64,000 nt of DNA. Source: Pseudomonas oryzihabitans. Its GTDB lineage: Bacteria > Pseudomonadota > Gammaproteobacteria > Pseudomonadales > Pseudomonadaceae. The stretch is taken from assembly GCF_001518815.1 (NCBI RefSeq), contig NZ_CP013987.1, positions 4,052,501 through 4,116,500 of the forward strand, written 5' to 3'. Under the pieces are notes generated by a model that worked only from the letters and a program-made list of their open reading frames with translations, was not told the origin of the DNA and did no database searches. A program made the translations under genes and the position numbers. Shown here one piece after another: positions 36,655-47,656 of this stretch; the first letter of the stretch is position 1; each line of letters begins with the position of its first letter.

Positions 36655-38046
36655 TCAAATCTGCGCCAACACCTGCTGGAACGGCGCGGGCAGGCCCTCG
36701 CCGAGGCGGAAGCGGCCGTCCTCCAGGCGCAGGATGCCCAGGCGATCGAGCCAGGCGGCGAATTCCGGCGCCGGTTGCAGGCCCAGCACCTGGCGGGCGT
36801 AGAGGGCGTCGTGGAAGGAGGTGGTCTGGTAGTTGAGCATCACGTCGTCCGAGCCCGGGATGCCCATGATGAAATTGATGCCCGCCGCGCCCAGCAGGGT
36901 CAGCAGCATGTCCATGTCGTCCTGGTCCGCTTCGGCATGGTTGGTGTAGCAGATGTCGCAGCCCATGGGCACGCCGAGCAGCTTGCCGCAGAAGTGATCT
37001 TCGAGGCCGGCGCGGATGATCTGCTTGCCGTTGTAGAGGTACTCCGGGCCGATGAAGCCGACCACGGTGTTCACCAGTAGCGGCTTGAATTGACGGGCCA
37101 CGGCGTAGGCGCGCACCTCGCAGGTCTGCTGATCGACGCCATGGTGGGCGCCTGCAGAAAGAGCACTGCCCTGCCCCGTCTCGAAATACATGAGGTTGTC
37201 GCCCAGGGTGCCGCGGCGCTGCGACAGCCCCGCTTCGTAACCTTCCTGCAGCAGCGCCAGGCTGATGCCAAAGCTCTCGTTGGCGCCCTGGGTCCCGGCG
37301 ATGGACTGGAATACCAGATCCACGGGCGCGCCGCGTTCGATGGCGGCGATGCTGGTGGTGACGTGGGTCAGCACGCAGGCCTGGGTCGGGATCTCATAGC
37401 GCTGGATCACCGCATCGAGCATCTTCAGCAGCTCGCAGATGCCGCCCGTGCTGTCGGTGGCCGGGTTGATGCCGATCACCGCGTCGCCGTTGCCGTAGAG
37501 CAGGCCGTCGAGGACGCTGGCGGCGATGCCGGCCGGATCGTCGGTGGGGTGATTGGGCTGCAGCCGGGTGGACAGCCGCCCACGCAAGCCGATGGTGTTG
37601 CGGAAACGGGTCACCACGCGGACCTTCTGGGCGACCAGGATCAGGTCCTGGATACGCATGATCTTGGACACTGCGGCGACCATCTCCGGGGTCAGTCCCG
37701 GGGCCAGCGCAGCGAGACTGGTCTCGTCCGCCGCCGGGCCGAGCAGCCAGTCGCGAAAGCCGCCCACGGTGAGGTGGGCGACCGGGGCGAAGGCCTGGGC
37801 ATCGTGGCTGTCCAAGATCAGCCGGGTAACCTCGTCGGCCTCGTAGGGGATCACCGCCTCGGTAAGGAAATGCCTGAGCGGCAGCTCGGCTAGGGCCATC
37901 TGCGCCGCCACCCGCTCTACGTCGTTACTCGCGGCGACTCCGGCCAGGACATCTCCCGACCGCGCCGGAGTGGCCTTGGCCATGAGCGCCTTGAGATCGG
38001 TGAAACGCCAGGTCTGGCCGGCCACACTGTGCTGGAAACCGCTCAT
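36655..38046 (-). CDS. eutB: Ethanolamine ammonia-lyase heavy chain
   Basis: A 463-residue EutB, the catalytic TIM-barrel subunit. Family blocks include VKIMR-like VSKIMRIQDL, the FRNTIGLRGRLSTRLQPNHP segment, GDAVIGINPATDS, SIAGTQGANESFG and GCDICYTNHAEADQDD. It holds the substrate and cobalamin cofactor. GGAGG precedes ATG 38046. It follows the permease gene by 22 bases and precedes eutC. No microcompartment (eutS/K/L/M/N) or eutA genes are present, as usual for the short pseudomonad pathway. Confidence 0.96.
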   Translation of the reverse strand: MSGFQHSVAGQTWRFTDLKALMAKATPARSGDVLAGVAASNDVERVAAQMALAELPLRHFLTEAVIPYEADEVTRLILDSHDAQAFAPVAHLTVGGFRDWLLGPAADETSLAALAPGLTPEMVAAVSKIMRIQDLILVAQKVRVVTRFRNTIGLRGRLSTRLQPNHPTDDPAGIAASVLDGLLYGNGDAVIGINPATDSTGGICELLKMLDAVIQRYEIPTQACVLTHVTTSIAAIERGAPVDLVFQSIAGTQGANESFGISLALLQEGYEAGLSQRRGTLGDNLMYFETGQGSALSAGAHHGVDQQTCEVRAYAVARQFKPLLVNTVVGFIGPEYLYNGKQIIRAGLEDHFCGKLLGVPMGCDICYTNHAEADQDDMDMLLTLLGAAGINFIMGIPGSDDVMLNYQTTSFHDALYARQVLGLQPAPEFAAWLDRLGILRLEDGRFRLGEGLPAPFQQVLAQI

Positions 38047-38068
38047 GCTACCTCCCGGGTTGCGCTGC

Positions 38069-39433
38069 TCAGGCCTCGCCAAAGGCAGCATCGGGTGCAA
38101 TGTCGCCCTGTCTACGGCTGAGACCACAGACCAGCGCCCCTATCACCATCAGTACCACGAAGACGCTGGCGATCACCGGGTTGTACCAGACCATGGCGAT
38201 GAGGCAGACCACCGCCAGCACCAGGGCGATGGCTGGCACCACCGGATAGCCAGGGGCGCGGAAGGTGCGCTCCAGGTGGGGTTCGCTGCGGCGCAGCTTG
38301 AACAGGCTGAGCATGCTCATGATGTACATGACGATGGCGCCAAACACGCTCATGGTGATCATGGCGGCGGTCAGGGTCATGCCCTGCAGGCTGATCACCC
38401 CGTCGCTGAAAATGGCGGCGATGCCCACCACGCCGCCGGCCAGCACCGCCCGATGCGGCGTCTGGAAGCGCGACAGCTTGGCCAGGCCATGGGGCAGGAA
38501 GCCGGCGCGGGCCAGGGCGAAGAATTGCCGCGAATAGCCAAGGATGATGCCGTGGAAGCTGGCCACCAGCCCGAACAGGCCGATGCCTACCAGCAGGTGC
38601 AGCCACATGGAGCCTTCGCCCACCACCCCCTTCATGGCCTGGGGCAGCGGATCGTTGATGTTGGACAGCGCTCGCCAGTCGCCCACGCCGCCAGCGAAGA
38701 TCATCACGCCGATGGCCAGGGTCACCAGGGTGAGGATGCCGGCGATATAGGCCTTGGGAATGGTGCGCTTGGGGTCCTTGGCTTCCTCGGCCGCCATGGC
38801 CGCGCCCTCGATGGCGAGAAAGAACCAGATGGCGAAGGGAATGGCGGCGAACATGCCGCCTACCGCGGCCAGCGAGAACTGGTCCTGGCCAGCCCAGCCA
38901 CCGCTGGTGAAGTTGGTCAGGCTGAAGCCCGGCGCCACCACGCCCATGAAGATCAACAGCTCGATCACCGCCAGCACCGTGACCACCAGTTCGAAGGTGG
39001 CGGCGATGCTCACCCCGAGGATGTTCAGGGTCATGAAGATGAAATAGGCCGCTACCGCGCAGAGCTTGGGATCGAGGGTGGGAAACTGCACATTGAGGTA
39101 GGCGCCGATGGCCATGGCGATGGCCGGTGGCGCGAAGACGAACTCGATCAGCGTCGCGATCCCGGCGATGGTACCGCCCCGGGGACCGAAGGCGCGGCGG
39201 CTGTAGGCGAAGGGGCCGCCGGCATGGGGAATGGCGGTGGTCAGCTCGGTGAAGCTGAAGATGAAGCAGGTGTACATCACCGCCACTACCAGCGCGGTGA
39301 CCAGAAAGCCCAGGGTCCCGGCGACGCCCCAGCCATAGCTCCAGCCGAAGTACTCCCCGGAGATCACCAGACCCACGGCGATACCCCAGAGGTGCAGGGT
39401 GCCGAGGGTCGGCTTGAGTTTTTCGTTGGTCAT
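38069..39433 (-). CDS. eat: Ethanolamine permease (APC family)
   Basis: A 454-residue amino acid-polyamine-organocation family transporter with twelve predicted helices. It begins TLGTLHLWGIAVGLVISGEYFG (the first helix break) and has the FFLAIEGAAMAAEEAKDPKR block of the ethanolamine permease subgroup. It imports ethanolamine for the ammonia-lyase encoded downstream. ATG 39433 is chosen, with GGGGAG about ten bases upstream; the frame stays open to 39547 without a likely start. It is divergent from the AraC-type gene at 39772. Confidence 0.93.
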   Translation of the reverse strand: MTNEKLKPTLGTLHLWGIAVGLVISGEYFGWSYGWGVAGTLGFLVTALVVAVMYTCFIFSFTELTTAIPHAGGPFAYSRRAFGPRGGTIAGIATLIEFVFAPPAIAMAIGAYLNVQFPTLDPKLCAVAAYFIFMTLNILGVSIAATFELVVTVLAVIELLIFMGVVAPGFSLTNFTSGGWAGQDQFSLAAVGGMFAAIPFAIWFFLAIEGAAMAAEEAKDPKRTIPKAYIAGILTLVTLAIGVMIFAGGVGDWRALSNINDPLPQAMKGVVGEGSMWLHLLVGIGLFGLVASFHGIILGYSRQFFALARAGFLPHGLAKLSRFQTPHRAVLAGGVVGIAAIFSDGVISLQGMTLTAAMITMSVFGAIVMYIMSMLSLFKLRRSEPHLERTFRAPGYPVVPAIALVLAVVCLIAMVWYNPVIASVFVVLMVIGALVCGLSRRQGDIAPDAAFGEA

Positions 39434-39771
39434 GACAGGCCACTCCCCTTGTAGCGACGTGATCCGAATGGGCGACCGCGATCCCGCGATGCCCGGCTTT
39501 TTCGAGCTTAAACAGGCCAGGACCGCGCCGACTTGACCGCTCGGCACGGGCGGTGCGACCCAGGGTCAAGTCGGCGTTACCCCTCTTCCCAGGCTGCTAC
39601 CCGCGACCGCACCAGCACGGTGCGACACCCACCCTCGCGCCCCGCAATGAGGCATGCCAAGGGCCGAATACCGTGAAGCCCTCGACGTTACGGCACCTGT
39701 ACCGGGTCGACGTCCGGCCCGGGGCACAGCCTTTGCTTCATTCATGCCGATCCCCTCCCTGGACCCGCCCC

Positions 39772-40815
39772 ATGCCTCTGGCCGCTTCCGGCTTAGCCGC
39801 CCTGACCTCACCGTCGCGCAACCTCGGCGTGCTCTCTGCCGCCGCTAGCGGGCTGGATACCGTCATCACCAGCCACGGCGGCGATGTCGATCGCATCTTC
39901 GGCACCGCCGGCATCGATCCGGAACAGTTGCAGCACCCCACCCTGAGCCTGGGGCTGGGCAACTACTGCCGGGTCCTGGAAGAAGCGGCGGCCCAGTCCG
40001 GCTGCGACAATTTCGGGCTGCACTACGGGCAGCAATTCAAGCCGCAGATGCTCGGCCTGCTGGGCTACGTGGGGCTCTGCTCGCCCACCGCCGAGGCAGC
40101 GCTGCAGAACTTCGCCGCCGCCTTTCCCTTCCACCAGCACAGCACCCTGATTCAGCTGGTGGACGCCGGCGATTGCTGGCGCTTCGACTACCAGGTGCGC
40201 CACGGCGCCATCGTTGCCCGCCGCCAGGACGCCGAGCTGACCCTGGGCATGCTGCTCAACCTCTTGCGCCATGTGCTCGGCCCGACCTGGGCGCCGCGGG
40301 CGGTGCAATTCGAACATCCCCGGCCCGAGGGCTGGCACGAGCATCGCCGGCTGTTCGATGCCGCGGTCAGCTTCGGTCACCCTTGCAACGCCATGCTGGT
40401 GCCCAAGGCCGACCTGCGCGACCGCACCATGCCCGACCACGACCCACTGCTCCTGCTGGTGGTGCAGGACGCCATTCGCCAACTCGGCCAGCGCCTGCCG
40501 CAGCTGGAACTGCTCGAAGAGGTCCGCGCCTCGGTACGCCTGGCACTGCCCCTGGGCGAACCCAGCCTGGAGACCATCGCCCAGCGCCTGGACCTGTCCA
40601 CCAGCCAGCTGCAACGCCGCCTGCGCGACCAGGGAGCGAGTTTCTCGGCGCTGGTCGAAGGCGTCCGCCGCGACCTGGCTCAGCACTACCTGCGGCAGCG
40701 GCTGCCGATCACCGACCTGGCGCCGCTGCTGGGCTACTCGGAGACGAGTGCCTTTTCGCGGGCGTTTCGGCGGTGGTTTCAGGTGAGTCCGCGGCAATGG
40801 CGGGGCCTTTCGTAG
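39772..40815 (+). CDS. AraC family regulator, probable regulator of the ethanolamine genes
   Basis: A 347-residue protein. The N-terminal arabinose-type/OruR-like ligand domain (about 30-220) is followed by a C-terminal AraC double helix-turn-helix: SLETIAQRLDLSTSQLQRRL (first) and ITDLAPLLGYSETSAFSRAF (second), ending FQVSPRQWRG. It is divergent from the permease-eutBC unit, so it likely controls ethanolamine use (inference). The TAG stop codon (40813-40815) is the TAG of the GTAG head of a degenerate family A repeat. Confidence 0.88.
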   Translation: MPLAASGLAALTSPSRNLGVLSAAASGLDTVITSHGGDVDRIFGTAGIDPEQLQHPTLSLGLGNYCRVLEEAAAQSGCDNFGLHYGQQFKPQMLGLLGYVGLCSPTAEAALQNFAAAFPFHQHSTLIQLVDAGDCWRFDYQVRHGAIVARRQDAELTLGMLLNLLRHVLGPTWAPRAVQFEHPRPEGWHEHRRLFDAAVSFGHPCNAMLVPKADLRDRTMPDHDPLLLLVVQDAIRQLGQRLPQLELLEEVRASVRLALPLGEPSLETIAQRLDLSTSQLQRRLRDQGASFSALVEGVRRDLAQHYLRQRLPITDLAPLLGYSETSAFSRAFRRWFQVSPRQWRGLS

Positions 40816-40909
40816 AGGTTGGATCCTTGAGCGCCAGCGAAGCCCTACGTCGAGCGGCCATCCAAGCACCGGCATCGGTAGGTTGGTGCTGAGCGTAGCG
40901 AGGCCCAAC
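40812..40909. repeat. Two family A repeats after the AraC-type gene
   Basis: A degenerate element at about 40812-40849 (GTAGAGGTTGG start, GAGCGCCAGCGAAG interior) supplies the stop codon of the regulator gene. A good element follows at 40878-40909. Both are in direct orientation, 77 bases before ureD. Confidence 0.75.
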
Positions 40910-40985
40910 GGCAACCCCTGCTCACCCGGTCAGATTCTTGCAAGGCCTTGCCCCAAACAGCCCCAACCAGACCAACGACCACCCG

Positions 40986-41825
40986 ATGACCTCTGCCCTG
41001 CCCCCTGCCCTCTTCACCCCGGCCTGGCCGGCGCGCCTGGAGCTGGCCTATGCCCGCCAGGGCGACTGGACCCGGCCCACCACCCGCCGCCACCTCGGTC
41101 CCTTGCGGGTGCAGAAGCACCTGCACGCCGAAGGCCCCGCGGTCTGTCAGCACATCCTGGTGCATCCACCGGGCGGCATCGCCGGCGGGGATCGGCTGGA
41201 TATCCAGGTCAGCGTCGGCGAAAACGCCTGGGCTCAGCTCACCAGCCCCGGGGCAGCCAAGTGGTATCGCGCTGACAGCGCGGCCCACCAGCAGATCGAC
41301 CTGCACGTGGACGCTGGCGCCACCCTGGAATGGTTGCCCCAGGAGACCATCGTCTTCTCCGGCGCCCAGGCCCATCTCGCCACCCGCATAGAGCTGGAAG
41401 GCGATGCCCGCCTCTGCTACTGGGACATCGTCGCCCTGGGCCGCCCGGCCAGTGCCGAGCGCTTCACCGAAGGCCTGTTCCAGGCACACCTGGACATCCG
41501 TCGCGATGGCACCCCGCTGTGGCACGAGCGCCAGCGCCTGGTCGGCGCGGACCGCCTGCTGGACTCGCCCATCGGCCTGGCCGGCCAGCCGGTGTTCGCT
41601 ACCCTGCTGATCAGCGGCACCCTGGACGCCGACACCCTGGCGCGCTGCCGCGACCTCGCCCTGCCGGTACGCGGCGACCTGACCCAGCTGCCCGGCCTGG
41701 TGGTCGCCCGCTGCCTGGCCGCCGAATCCCTGCAGGCCCGCGCCTGGCTGATCGACCTCTGGCGCCTGCTGCGCCCGGCCCTGCTCGGCCGCGTGGCCAT
41801 GCCGCCGCGGATCTGGAGTACCTGA
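40986..41825 (+). CDS. ureD: Urease accessory protein UreD
   Basis: A 279-residue UreD (UreH). It shows [43 protein letters not shown] and [12 protein letters not shown], the signature order. UreD binds apo-urease and with UreF and UreG loads the nickel centre. ATG 40986 lacks an obvious ribosome binding site. It is the first gene of the urease operon, as in other pseudomonads. The remaining accessory genes (ureE, ureF, ureG) are not in this window. Confidence 0.95.
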   Translation: MTSALPPALFTPAWPARLELAYARQGDWTRPTTRRHLGPLRVQKHLHAEGPAVCQHILVHPPGGIAGGDRLDIQVSVGENAWAQLTSPGAAKWYRADSAAHQQIDLHVDAGATLEWLPQETIVFSGAQAHLATRIELEGDARLCYWDIVALGRPASAERFTEGLFQAHLDIRRDGTPLWHERQRLVGADRLLDSPIGLAGQPVFATLLISGTLDADTLARCRDLALPVRGDLTQLPGLVVARCLAAESLQARAWLIDLWRLLRPALLGRVAMPPRIWST

Positions 41826-41840
41826 GGCAGCGCCGCCCTT

Positions 41841-41864
41841 GTAGGAGCGGCCCATGGCCGCGAT
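41841..41864 (+). repeat. Single family B REP between ureD and ureA
   Basis: One copy of GTAG-GAGCGGCC-CAT-GGCCGCGAT, 15 bases after the ureD stop and 44 bases before the ureA start. It is the only lone family B element in the window; the other eight form four REPIN pairs. Confidence 0.9.
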
Positions 41865-41908
41865 GATCGACCGACTTCCCTTGACCGCATCTGCCAACCG
41901 GAACACCC

Positions 41909-42211
41909 ATGGACCTGACGCCCCGCGAAAAAGACAAACTGCTCATCTTCACTGCCGGCCTGGTGGCCGAACGCCGCCTGGCGCGTGGGGTGAAGCTCAA
42001 CTACCCGGAAGCCATGGCGCTGATCTCCGCCGCCCTGCTCGAAGGCGCCCGTGACGGTCGCACCGTGGCCGACCTGATGCACTACGGCACTACCCTGCTG
42101 ACCCGCGACCAGGTGATGGAAGGCGTTCCGGAGATGATCCCGGAGATCCAGGTGGAAGCCACCTTCCCCGACGGGACCAAGCTGGTCACCGTCCACCAGC
42201 CGATTGCCTAG
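41909..42211 (+). CDS. ureA: Urease subunit gamma
   Basis: A 100-residue UreA, the usual length. It starts [20 protein letters not shown], followed by [12 protein letters not shown] and [19 protein letters not shown]. It forms the structural corner of the urease trimer and does not bind nickel. CGGAA lies upstream of the ATG. It is 10 bases before the acetyltransferase gene. Confidence 0.97.
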   Translation: MDLTPREKDKLLIFTAGLVAERRLARGVKLNYPEAMALISAALLEGARDGRTVADLMHYGTTLLTRDQVMEGVPEMIPEIQVEATFPDGTKLVTVHQPIA

Positions 42212-42221
42212 GGAGACCATC

Positions 42222-42731
42222 ATGAGTCTGATCGTCCGCGACGCCACCCCTGCCGACCTGCCGGCGGTGCTGCACATCTACAACGACGCCGTCAGCAACA
42301 CCACGGCGATCTGGAACGAAACCCCGGTGGACCTGGCCAACCGCCAGGCCTGGTTCGACCTGCGCGCTACCCAGGGCTATCCGATCCTGGTAGCCGAGAA
42401 CGCCGAAGGGACGGTGGTGGGCTACGCCTCCTTCGGTGACTGGCGGCCCTTCGAGGGCTTTCGCCACACCGTCGAGCATTCGGTCTATATCCATCCTGAC
42501 CAGCGCGGCCAGGGCATCGGCCCGCAGCTGATGATGCCGCTCATCGAACGCGCTCGCGCCTGTGACAAGCACGTGATGGTGGCCGCCATCGAGAGTGGCA
42601 ACCAGGCGTCAATCCGCCTGCACGAGCGCCTGGGCTTCATCACCACTGGGCAGATGCCCCAGGTCGGTATCAAGTTCGGACGCTGGCTGGACCTCACCTT
42701 CATGCAACTGATGCTGGAGCAGCGCCCATGA
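42222..42731 (+). CDS. GNAT acetyltransferase (phosphinothricin/methionine sulfoximine acetyltransferase type)
   Basis: A 169-residue GNAT protein. It starts [21 protein letters not shown] and has the acetyl-CoA motif [13 protein letters not shown], then [21 protein letters not shown], typical of the PAT-like group. Position between ureA and ureB is the same as P. aeruginosa PA4866, whose product acetylates methionine sulfoximine and sulfone. It has no known urease role, yet it is tightly placed: GGGAG precedes the start and the stop overlaps the ureB start (ATGA). Confidence 0.92.
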   Translation: MSLIVRDATPADLPAVLHIYNDAVSNTTAIWNETPVDLANRQAWFDLRATQGYPILVAENAEGTVVGYASFGDWRPFEGFRHTVEHSVYIHPDQRGQGIGPQLMMPLIERARACDKHVMVAAIESGNQASIRLHERLGFITTGQMPQVGIKFGRWLDLTFMQLMLEQRP

Positions 42732-43033
42732 TCCCCGGCGAATACCAGATCCAGGACGGCGACATCGAACTCAATGCCGGCCGCCGTACCTTGAGCCTGA
42801 CCGTTGCCAACAGCGGCGACCGACCGATCCAGGTGGGCTCGCACTACCACTTCCACGAAACCAATGACGCCCTGGTGTTCGACCGCGCGCTGGCCCGTGG
42901 CATGCGCCTGAACATCGCCGCCGGCACCGCCGTGCGCTTCGAGCCGGGCCAGAGCCGCGAGGTGGAGCTGGTCGACCTGGCCGGCGCCCGCACCGTCTAC
43001 GGCTTCGCCGGGCGGGTGATGGGCAGGTTGTAG
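42728..43033 (+). CDS. ureB: Urease subunit beta
   Basis: A 101-residue UreB. It begins [16 protein letters not shown] and has [16 protein letters not shown], the conserved block, and ends [14 protein letters not shown]. It is a structural subunit; the length is normal. It overlaps the acetyltransferase gene by 4 bases and is 198 bases from ureC, a gap occupied by two family D repeats. Confidence 0.97.
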   Translation: MIPGEYQIQDGDIELNAGRRTLSLTVANSGDRPIQVGSHYHFHETNDALVFDRALARGMRLNIAAGTAVRFEPGQSREVELVDLAGARTVYGFAGRVMGRL

Positions 43034-43039
43034 GGACAG

Positions 43040-43198
43040 CCCCTCACCCCAACCCTCTCCCTCAGGGAGAGGGGGCCAAAAGCAGACACCGTGCCTTTCG
43101 TCCTTCCCTTTTCTGCCTGAGAAATGGCGGGCGTGAAGGCCCCAACCAGAACACCCGCTCTTCCCCCTCTCCCTCCGGGAGAGGGCCGGGTTGAGGGC
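43040..43198. repeat. Head-to-head family D pair between ureB and ureC
   Basis: Two palindromic elements, 43040-43075 (CCCTCACCCC then CCCTCTCCC/GGGAGAGGG) and 43163-43198 (inverted), face each other across 87 bases. They lie inside the urease operon between structural genes and could fold the transcript into one long stem. Confidence 0.88.
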
Positions 43199-43231
43199 AA
43201 ACCGGACCATTTCTATTCGGGATCAACGCCT

Positions 43232-44932
<1,701 letters not shown>

Positions 44933-44957
44933 AGGGCCTGTTCCAACGGCACGGCCT

Positions 44958-45063
44958 GTTGGGCTTCGCTGCGCTCAACCCAACCTACGGGTGCCCAACG
45001 TCGCTTGGCACGGCGTGGAGAGTTGAACCGCGTAGGTTGGCGCTGAGTGTAGCGAAGCCCAAC
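44958..45063. repeat. Inverted pair of family A repeats beside the RAYT gene
   Basis: Elements at 44958-44988 (inverted) and 45032-45063 (direct), the second ending 12 bases after the last base of the transposase gene (45075, minus strand). They belong to the family that also lies upstream of that gene. Confidence 0.9.
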
Positions 45064-45074
45064 ACGACCAACCC

Positions 45075-45608
45075 TCACCGCTCGCCCACCGCCCAGTCCT
45101 CATCGCGCTGTCCTGCCCAATCCGCCGGCAGGACGCCCGCTCGCACGTAGCGATGGATGGACGAATAGGGCCACTCCACCGCCCTACGTGCATGGCCGTG
45201 CTTCACCGGGTTGAAATGGATGTAGTCGAGATGTCGCTGCAGATCCTGCTCGTCGCGGACCTGGTGCTCCCAATAGCGTCTTTGCCAGACGCCACGTTCG
45301 CGTTTCAGCCGACGCGATAGATTCACCGTCTCCAACGGCGGTAACTGCCGGGAGAAGCCTGCCTTGATCAGGCTCCAACGCAGCGGATAGTCACCATCGT
45401 CATCTGGCAGGCGCCAGAGCGCGTGCAGGTGATCGGGGAGGACCACCATGGCGAGGATATCGAAGGGATGCCGGACCTTCACCTCGCGCATGGCCTGCCT
45501 GAGCGATCCGATATGGTCGACGAGCAGGGTGGCCGAGCGGTCATTGAGATTGAGCGTGAAAAAGAAGATGCCGCCCGCGGCGCGGCTGCGTCGATAGTCC
45601 AAGATCAC
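45075..45608 (-). CDS. rayT: REP-associated tyrosine transposase (RAYT)
   Basis: A 177-residue Y1 transposase-like protein of the IS200/IS605-related RAYT group. The metal-binding HUH motif is His60-x-His62 in VVLPDHLHALW, and the catalytic tyrosine is Tyr129 in the signature YIHFNPVKHG; RRYWEHQVRDEQDL precedes it. These proteins cut single-stranded REP hairpins next to the GTAG head and are thought to spread REPs. Unlike transposons the gene has no terminal ends and is usually single copy. Start is GTG 45608. Seven family A elements lie within 1.1 kb around it, so family A is the likely cognate target. Confidence 0.93.
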   Translation of the reverse strand: MILDYRRSRAAGGIFFFTLNLNDRSATLLVDHIGSLRQAMREVKVRHPFDILAMVVLPDHLHALWRLPDDDGDYPLRWSLIKAGFSRQLPPLETVNLSRRLKRERGVWQRRYWEHQVRDEQDLQRHLDYIHFNPVKHGHARRAVEWPYSSIHRYVRAGVLPADWAGQRDEDWAVGER

Positions 45609-45673
45609 CGTCCCTGGTGAATGGAAAGTCGTAGTCTAGAGCCTTTTCCAGTGCCTTTGGATAGATCGTGCCT

Positions 45674-46000
45674 GTTGGGCTTCGCTGCGCTCAGCGCCAA
45701 CCTACGCGGTTCAACCATCCACGTTGTACCCAATCAACATGGGGCACCCGTAGGTTGGGCTGAGGCGGCTCCATCGCCGAAGCCCAACATGCCGTAGCAG
45801 GCATGGGCACCGTTGGGGTTGGTCGTGGTGGGCTTCGCTGCGCTCAGCGCCAACCTGCGCGGCTCGACCATCCACGTTGTACCCAATCAACATGGGGCAC
45901 CCGTAGGTAGGTTGGGCTGAGGCAGCTCCATCGCCGAAGCCCAACACACCACGGCAAGCATGGGCACCGTTGGGCTTCGCTTTCGCTCAACCCAACCTAC
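45674..46000. repeat. Tandem 152-bp repeat carrying five family A elements
   Basis: Unit 1 starts at about 45680 and unit 2 at about 45832, sharing a non-REP core that contains CATCCACGTTGTACCC. Family A elements are at 45674-45705, 45750-45788, 45827-45856 (degenerate), 45903-45944 (GTAG doubled) and 45969-46000, in alternating orientation. They sit upstream of the RAYT gene and reach to within 18 bases of the symporter gene. No gene is supported between 45609 and 46017. Confidence 0.9.
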
Positions 46001-46017
46001 ACGAAACCCGCCGGCGC

Positions 46018-47424
46018 TCAGCCGCGACTGACTGGCGCCGCCGGGGCTTCCGCGCGGTCGTCGCGGTCGTAGGCGGCCTTGTCCAGCTGGCCCATCCAGC
46101 GTGCGGTCAGGGTGCCGGCGGTCATGGAGCCGTTGACGTTGAGCGCGGTGCGCCCCATGTCGATCAGGGGCTCGATGGACACCAGCAATGCCACCAGGGT
46201 GACCGGCAGGCCCAGGGCTGGCAGCACGATCAGGGCGGCGAAGGTAGCACCGCCACCTACGCCTGCTACACCCGCCGAACTCAGGGTGACGATGCCCACG
46301 AGCGTAGCAATCCACAGCGGGTCGAAGGGATCGATGCCCATGGTGGGCGCGATCATCACCGCCAGCATAGCCGGATAGAGACCGGCGCAACCGTTCTGGC
46401 CGATAGTGGCGCCAAAGGAGGCGGCGAAACTGGCGATGGCCGGCGGTACGCCGAGGCGCTCGGTCTGGGCCTCGATGTTCAGCGGGATGGTCGCCGCGCT
46501 GGAGCGGCTGGTGAAGGCGAAGCTCAGCACCGGCCAGACCTTGGGAAAGAAGCGCGCTGGCGACAGGCCGCTCAGGGTCAGCAGCAGCGCATGCACGCCG
46601 AAGAGGATGGCCAGGCCCAGGTAGGAGGCGATCAGGAAGGTGCCCAGCTTGAGCACGTCCTGGGGGCTGGCGGTGGCGACCATCTTGGTCATCAGCGCCA
46701 GCACGCCATAGGGTGTCAGTTGCAGCAGCAGGCGTACCAGCTTCATCACCCAGGCCTGGAGCACGTCGATGCCGGCCAGCACCTTCTCGCCACGCACCGG
46801 ATCGTCGCGCTGCAGGCGCAAGGCGGCGACGCCGAGGAAGGCGGCGAAGATCACCACGCTGATGATGGAGGTGGGACTGGCACCGGCAAGATCGGCGAAG
46901 GGATTCTTCGGAATGAAGGACAGCAGCAGCTGGGGTACCGACAGGTCCGCCACCTTGCCGACATAGCTGTTCTGCAGGGTGGTCAGGCGCGCGGTCTCCT
47001 GGGCGCCCTGCACCAGGCCCTCGGCGCTCAGGCCGAACAGCCAGGTCACCAGCACCCCGACCAGGGCGGCGATGGCAGTGGTGAACAGCAGCGTGCCCAG
47101 GGTCAGCAGGCTGATGCGGCCCATGGACGAGGCCTCGCGCAACCGCGCCACGGCCGCCAGGATGGAGGCGAACACCAGTGGCATGATGCTCATCTGCAGC
47201 AGCTGCACATAGCCGTTGCCGACCAGGTTGAACCAGCTGATGGAGGTCTTGAGCACCGGGGCGTCGTGACCATAGACGAGTTGCAGCACCAGGCCGAAGG
47301 CGACGCCCAGGGCGAGGCCGATGAAGACGCGCACGGCCAGGCTCCAGCCGGTATTGCGGGTACGCGCCAGCAGGCCGAGCAGCACGGCGAAGGCGACGAG
47401 GTTGAGGACGAGAGGCAGATTCAC
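46018..47424 (-). CDS. L-cystine/dicarboxylate-type cation symporter (TcyP-like)
   Basis: A 468-residue member of the dicarboxylate/amino acid:cation symporter family. The [20 protein letters not shown] block is the serine-rich re-entrant loop, in the form seen in the cystine transporter TcyP/Ydj[19 protein letters not shown] and the second re-entrant [14 protein letters not shown] follow. About eight helices. It likely imports cystine with sodium or protons. Start is GTG 47424 with GGAGA upstream. It is a single gene ending in a repeat-rich region. Confidence 0.88.
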   Translation of the reverse strand: MNLPLVLNLVAFAVLLGLLARTRNTGWSLAVRVFIGLALGVAFGLVLQLVYGHDAPVLKTSISWFNLVGNGYVQLLQMSIMPLVFASILAAVARLREASSMGRISLLTLGTLLFTTAIAALVGVLVTWLFGLSAEGLVQGAQETARLTTLQNSYVGKVADLSVPQLLLSFIPKNPFADLAGASPTSIISVVIFAAFLGVAALRLQRDDPVRGEKVLAGIDVLQAWVMKLVRLLLQLTPYGVLALMTKMVATASPQDVLKLGTFLIASYLGLAILFGVHALLLTLSGLSPARFFPKVWPVLSFAFTSRSSAATIPLNIEAQTERLGVPPAIASFAASFGATIGQNGCAGLYPAMLAVMIAPTMGIDPFDPLWIATLVGIVTLSSAGVAGVGGGATFAALIVLPALGLPVTLVALLVSIEPLIDMGRTALNVNGSMTAGTLTARWMGQLDKAAYDRDDRAEAPAAPVSRG

Positions 47425-47656
47425 ACGAGGTCTCCGAAACGGCGCCCGGCGCGGCCGCCGGACGAGAGGCGGGCGATGGTATCAGTTCAGGCCGCCCGGG
47501 CTTAGATCGAGGCGCTATCACCTGATAACCCTGGGACCCTGGGCGGAGCGGTTCTATCGCCGGAGCGAACGGTATTTCCGCGGTGCTCGGCACTGCTAGA
47601 GTGCGCCGCGTCGGGAAACGAAGCCCGACCCTGCCAACCAGAAAAGGAGTCACCTC

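Noticed and set aside
39541-39560. Sigma-54 promoter before the AraC-type gene
   Set aside because: GGCAC is followed by GTGC in place of TTGC at the -12 position. The match is partial and expected by chance in GC-rich DNA.
40938-40985. Upstream TTG start of UreD
   Set aside because: The extra 16 residues are not part of the UreD family start; [20 protein letters not shown] at 40986 fits.
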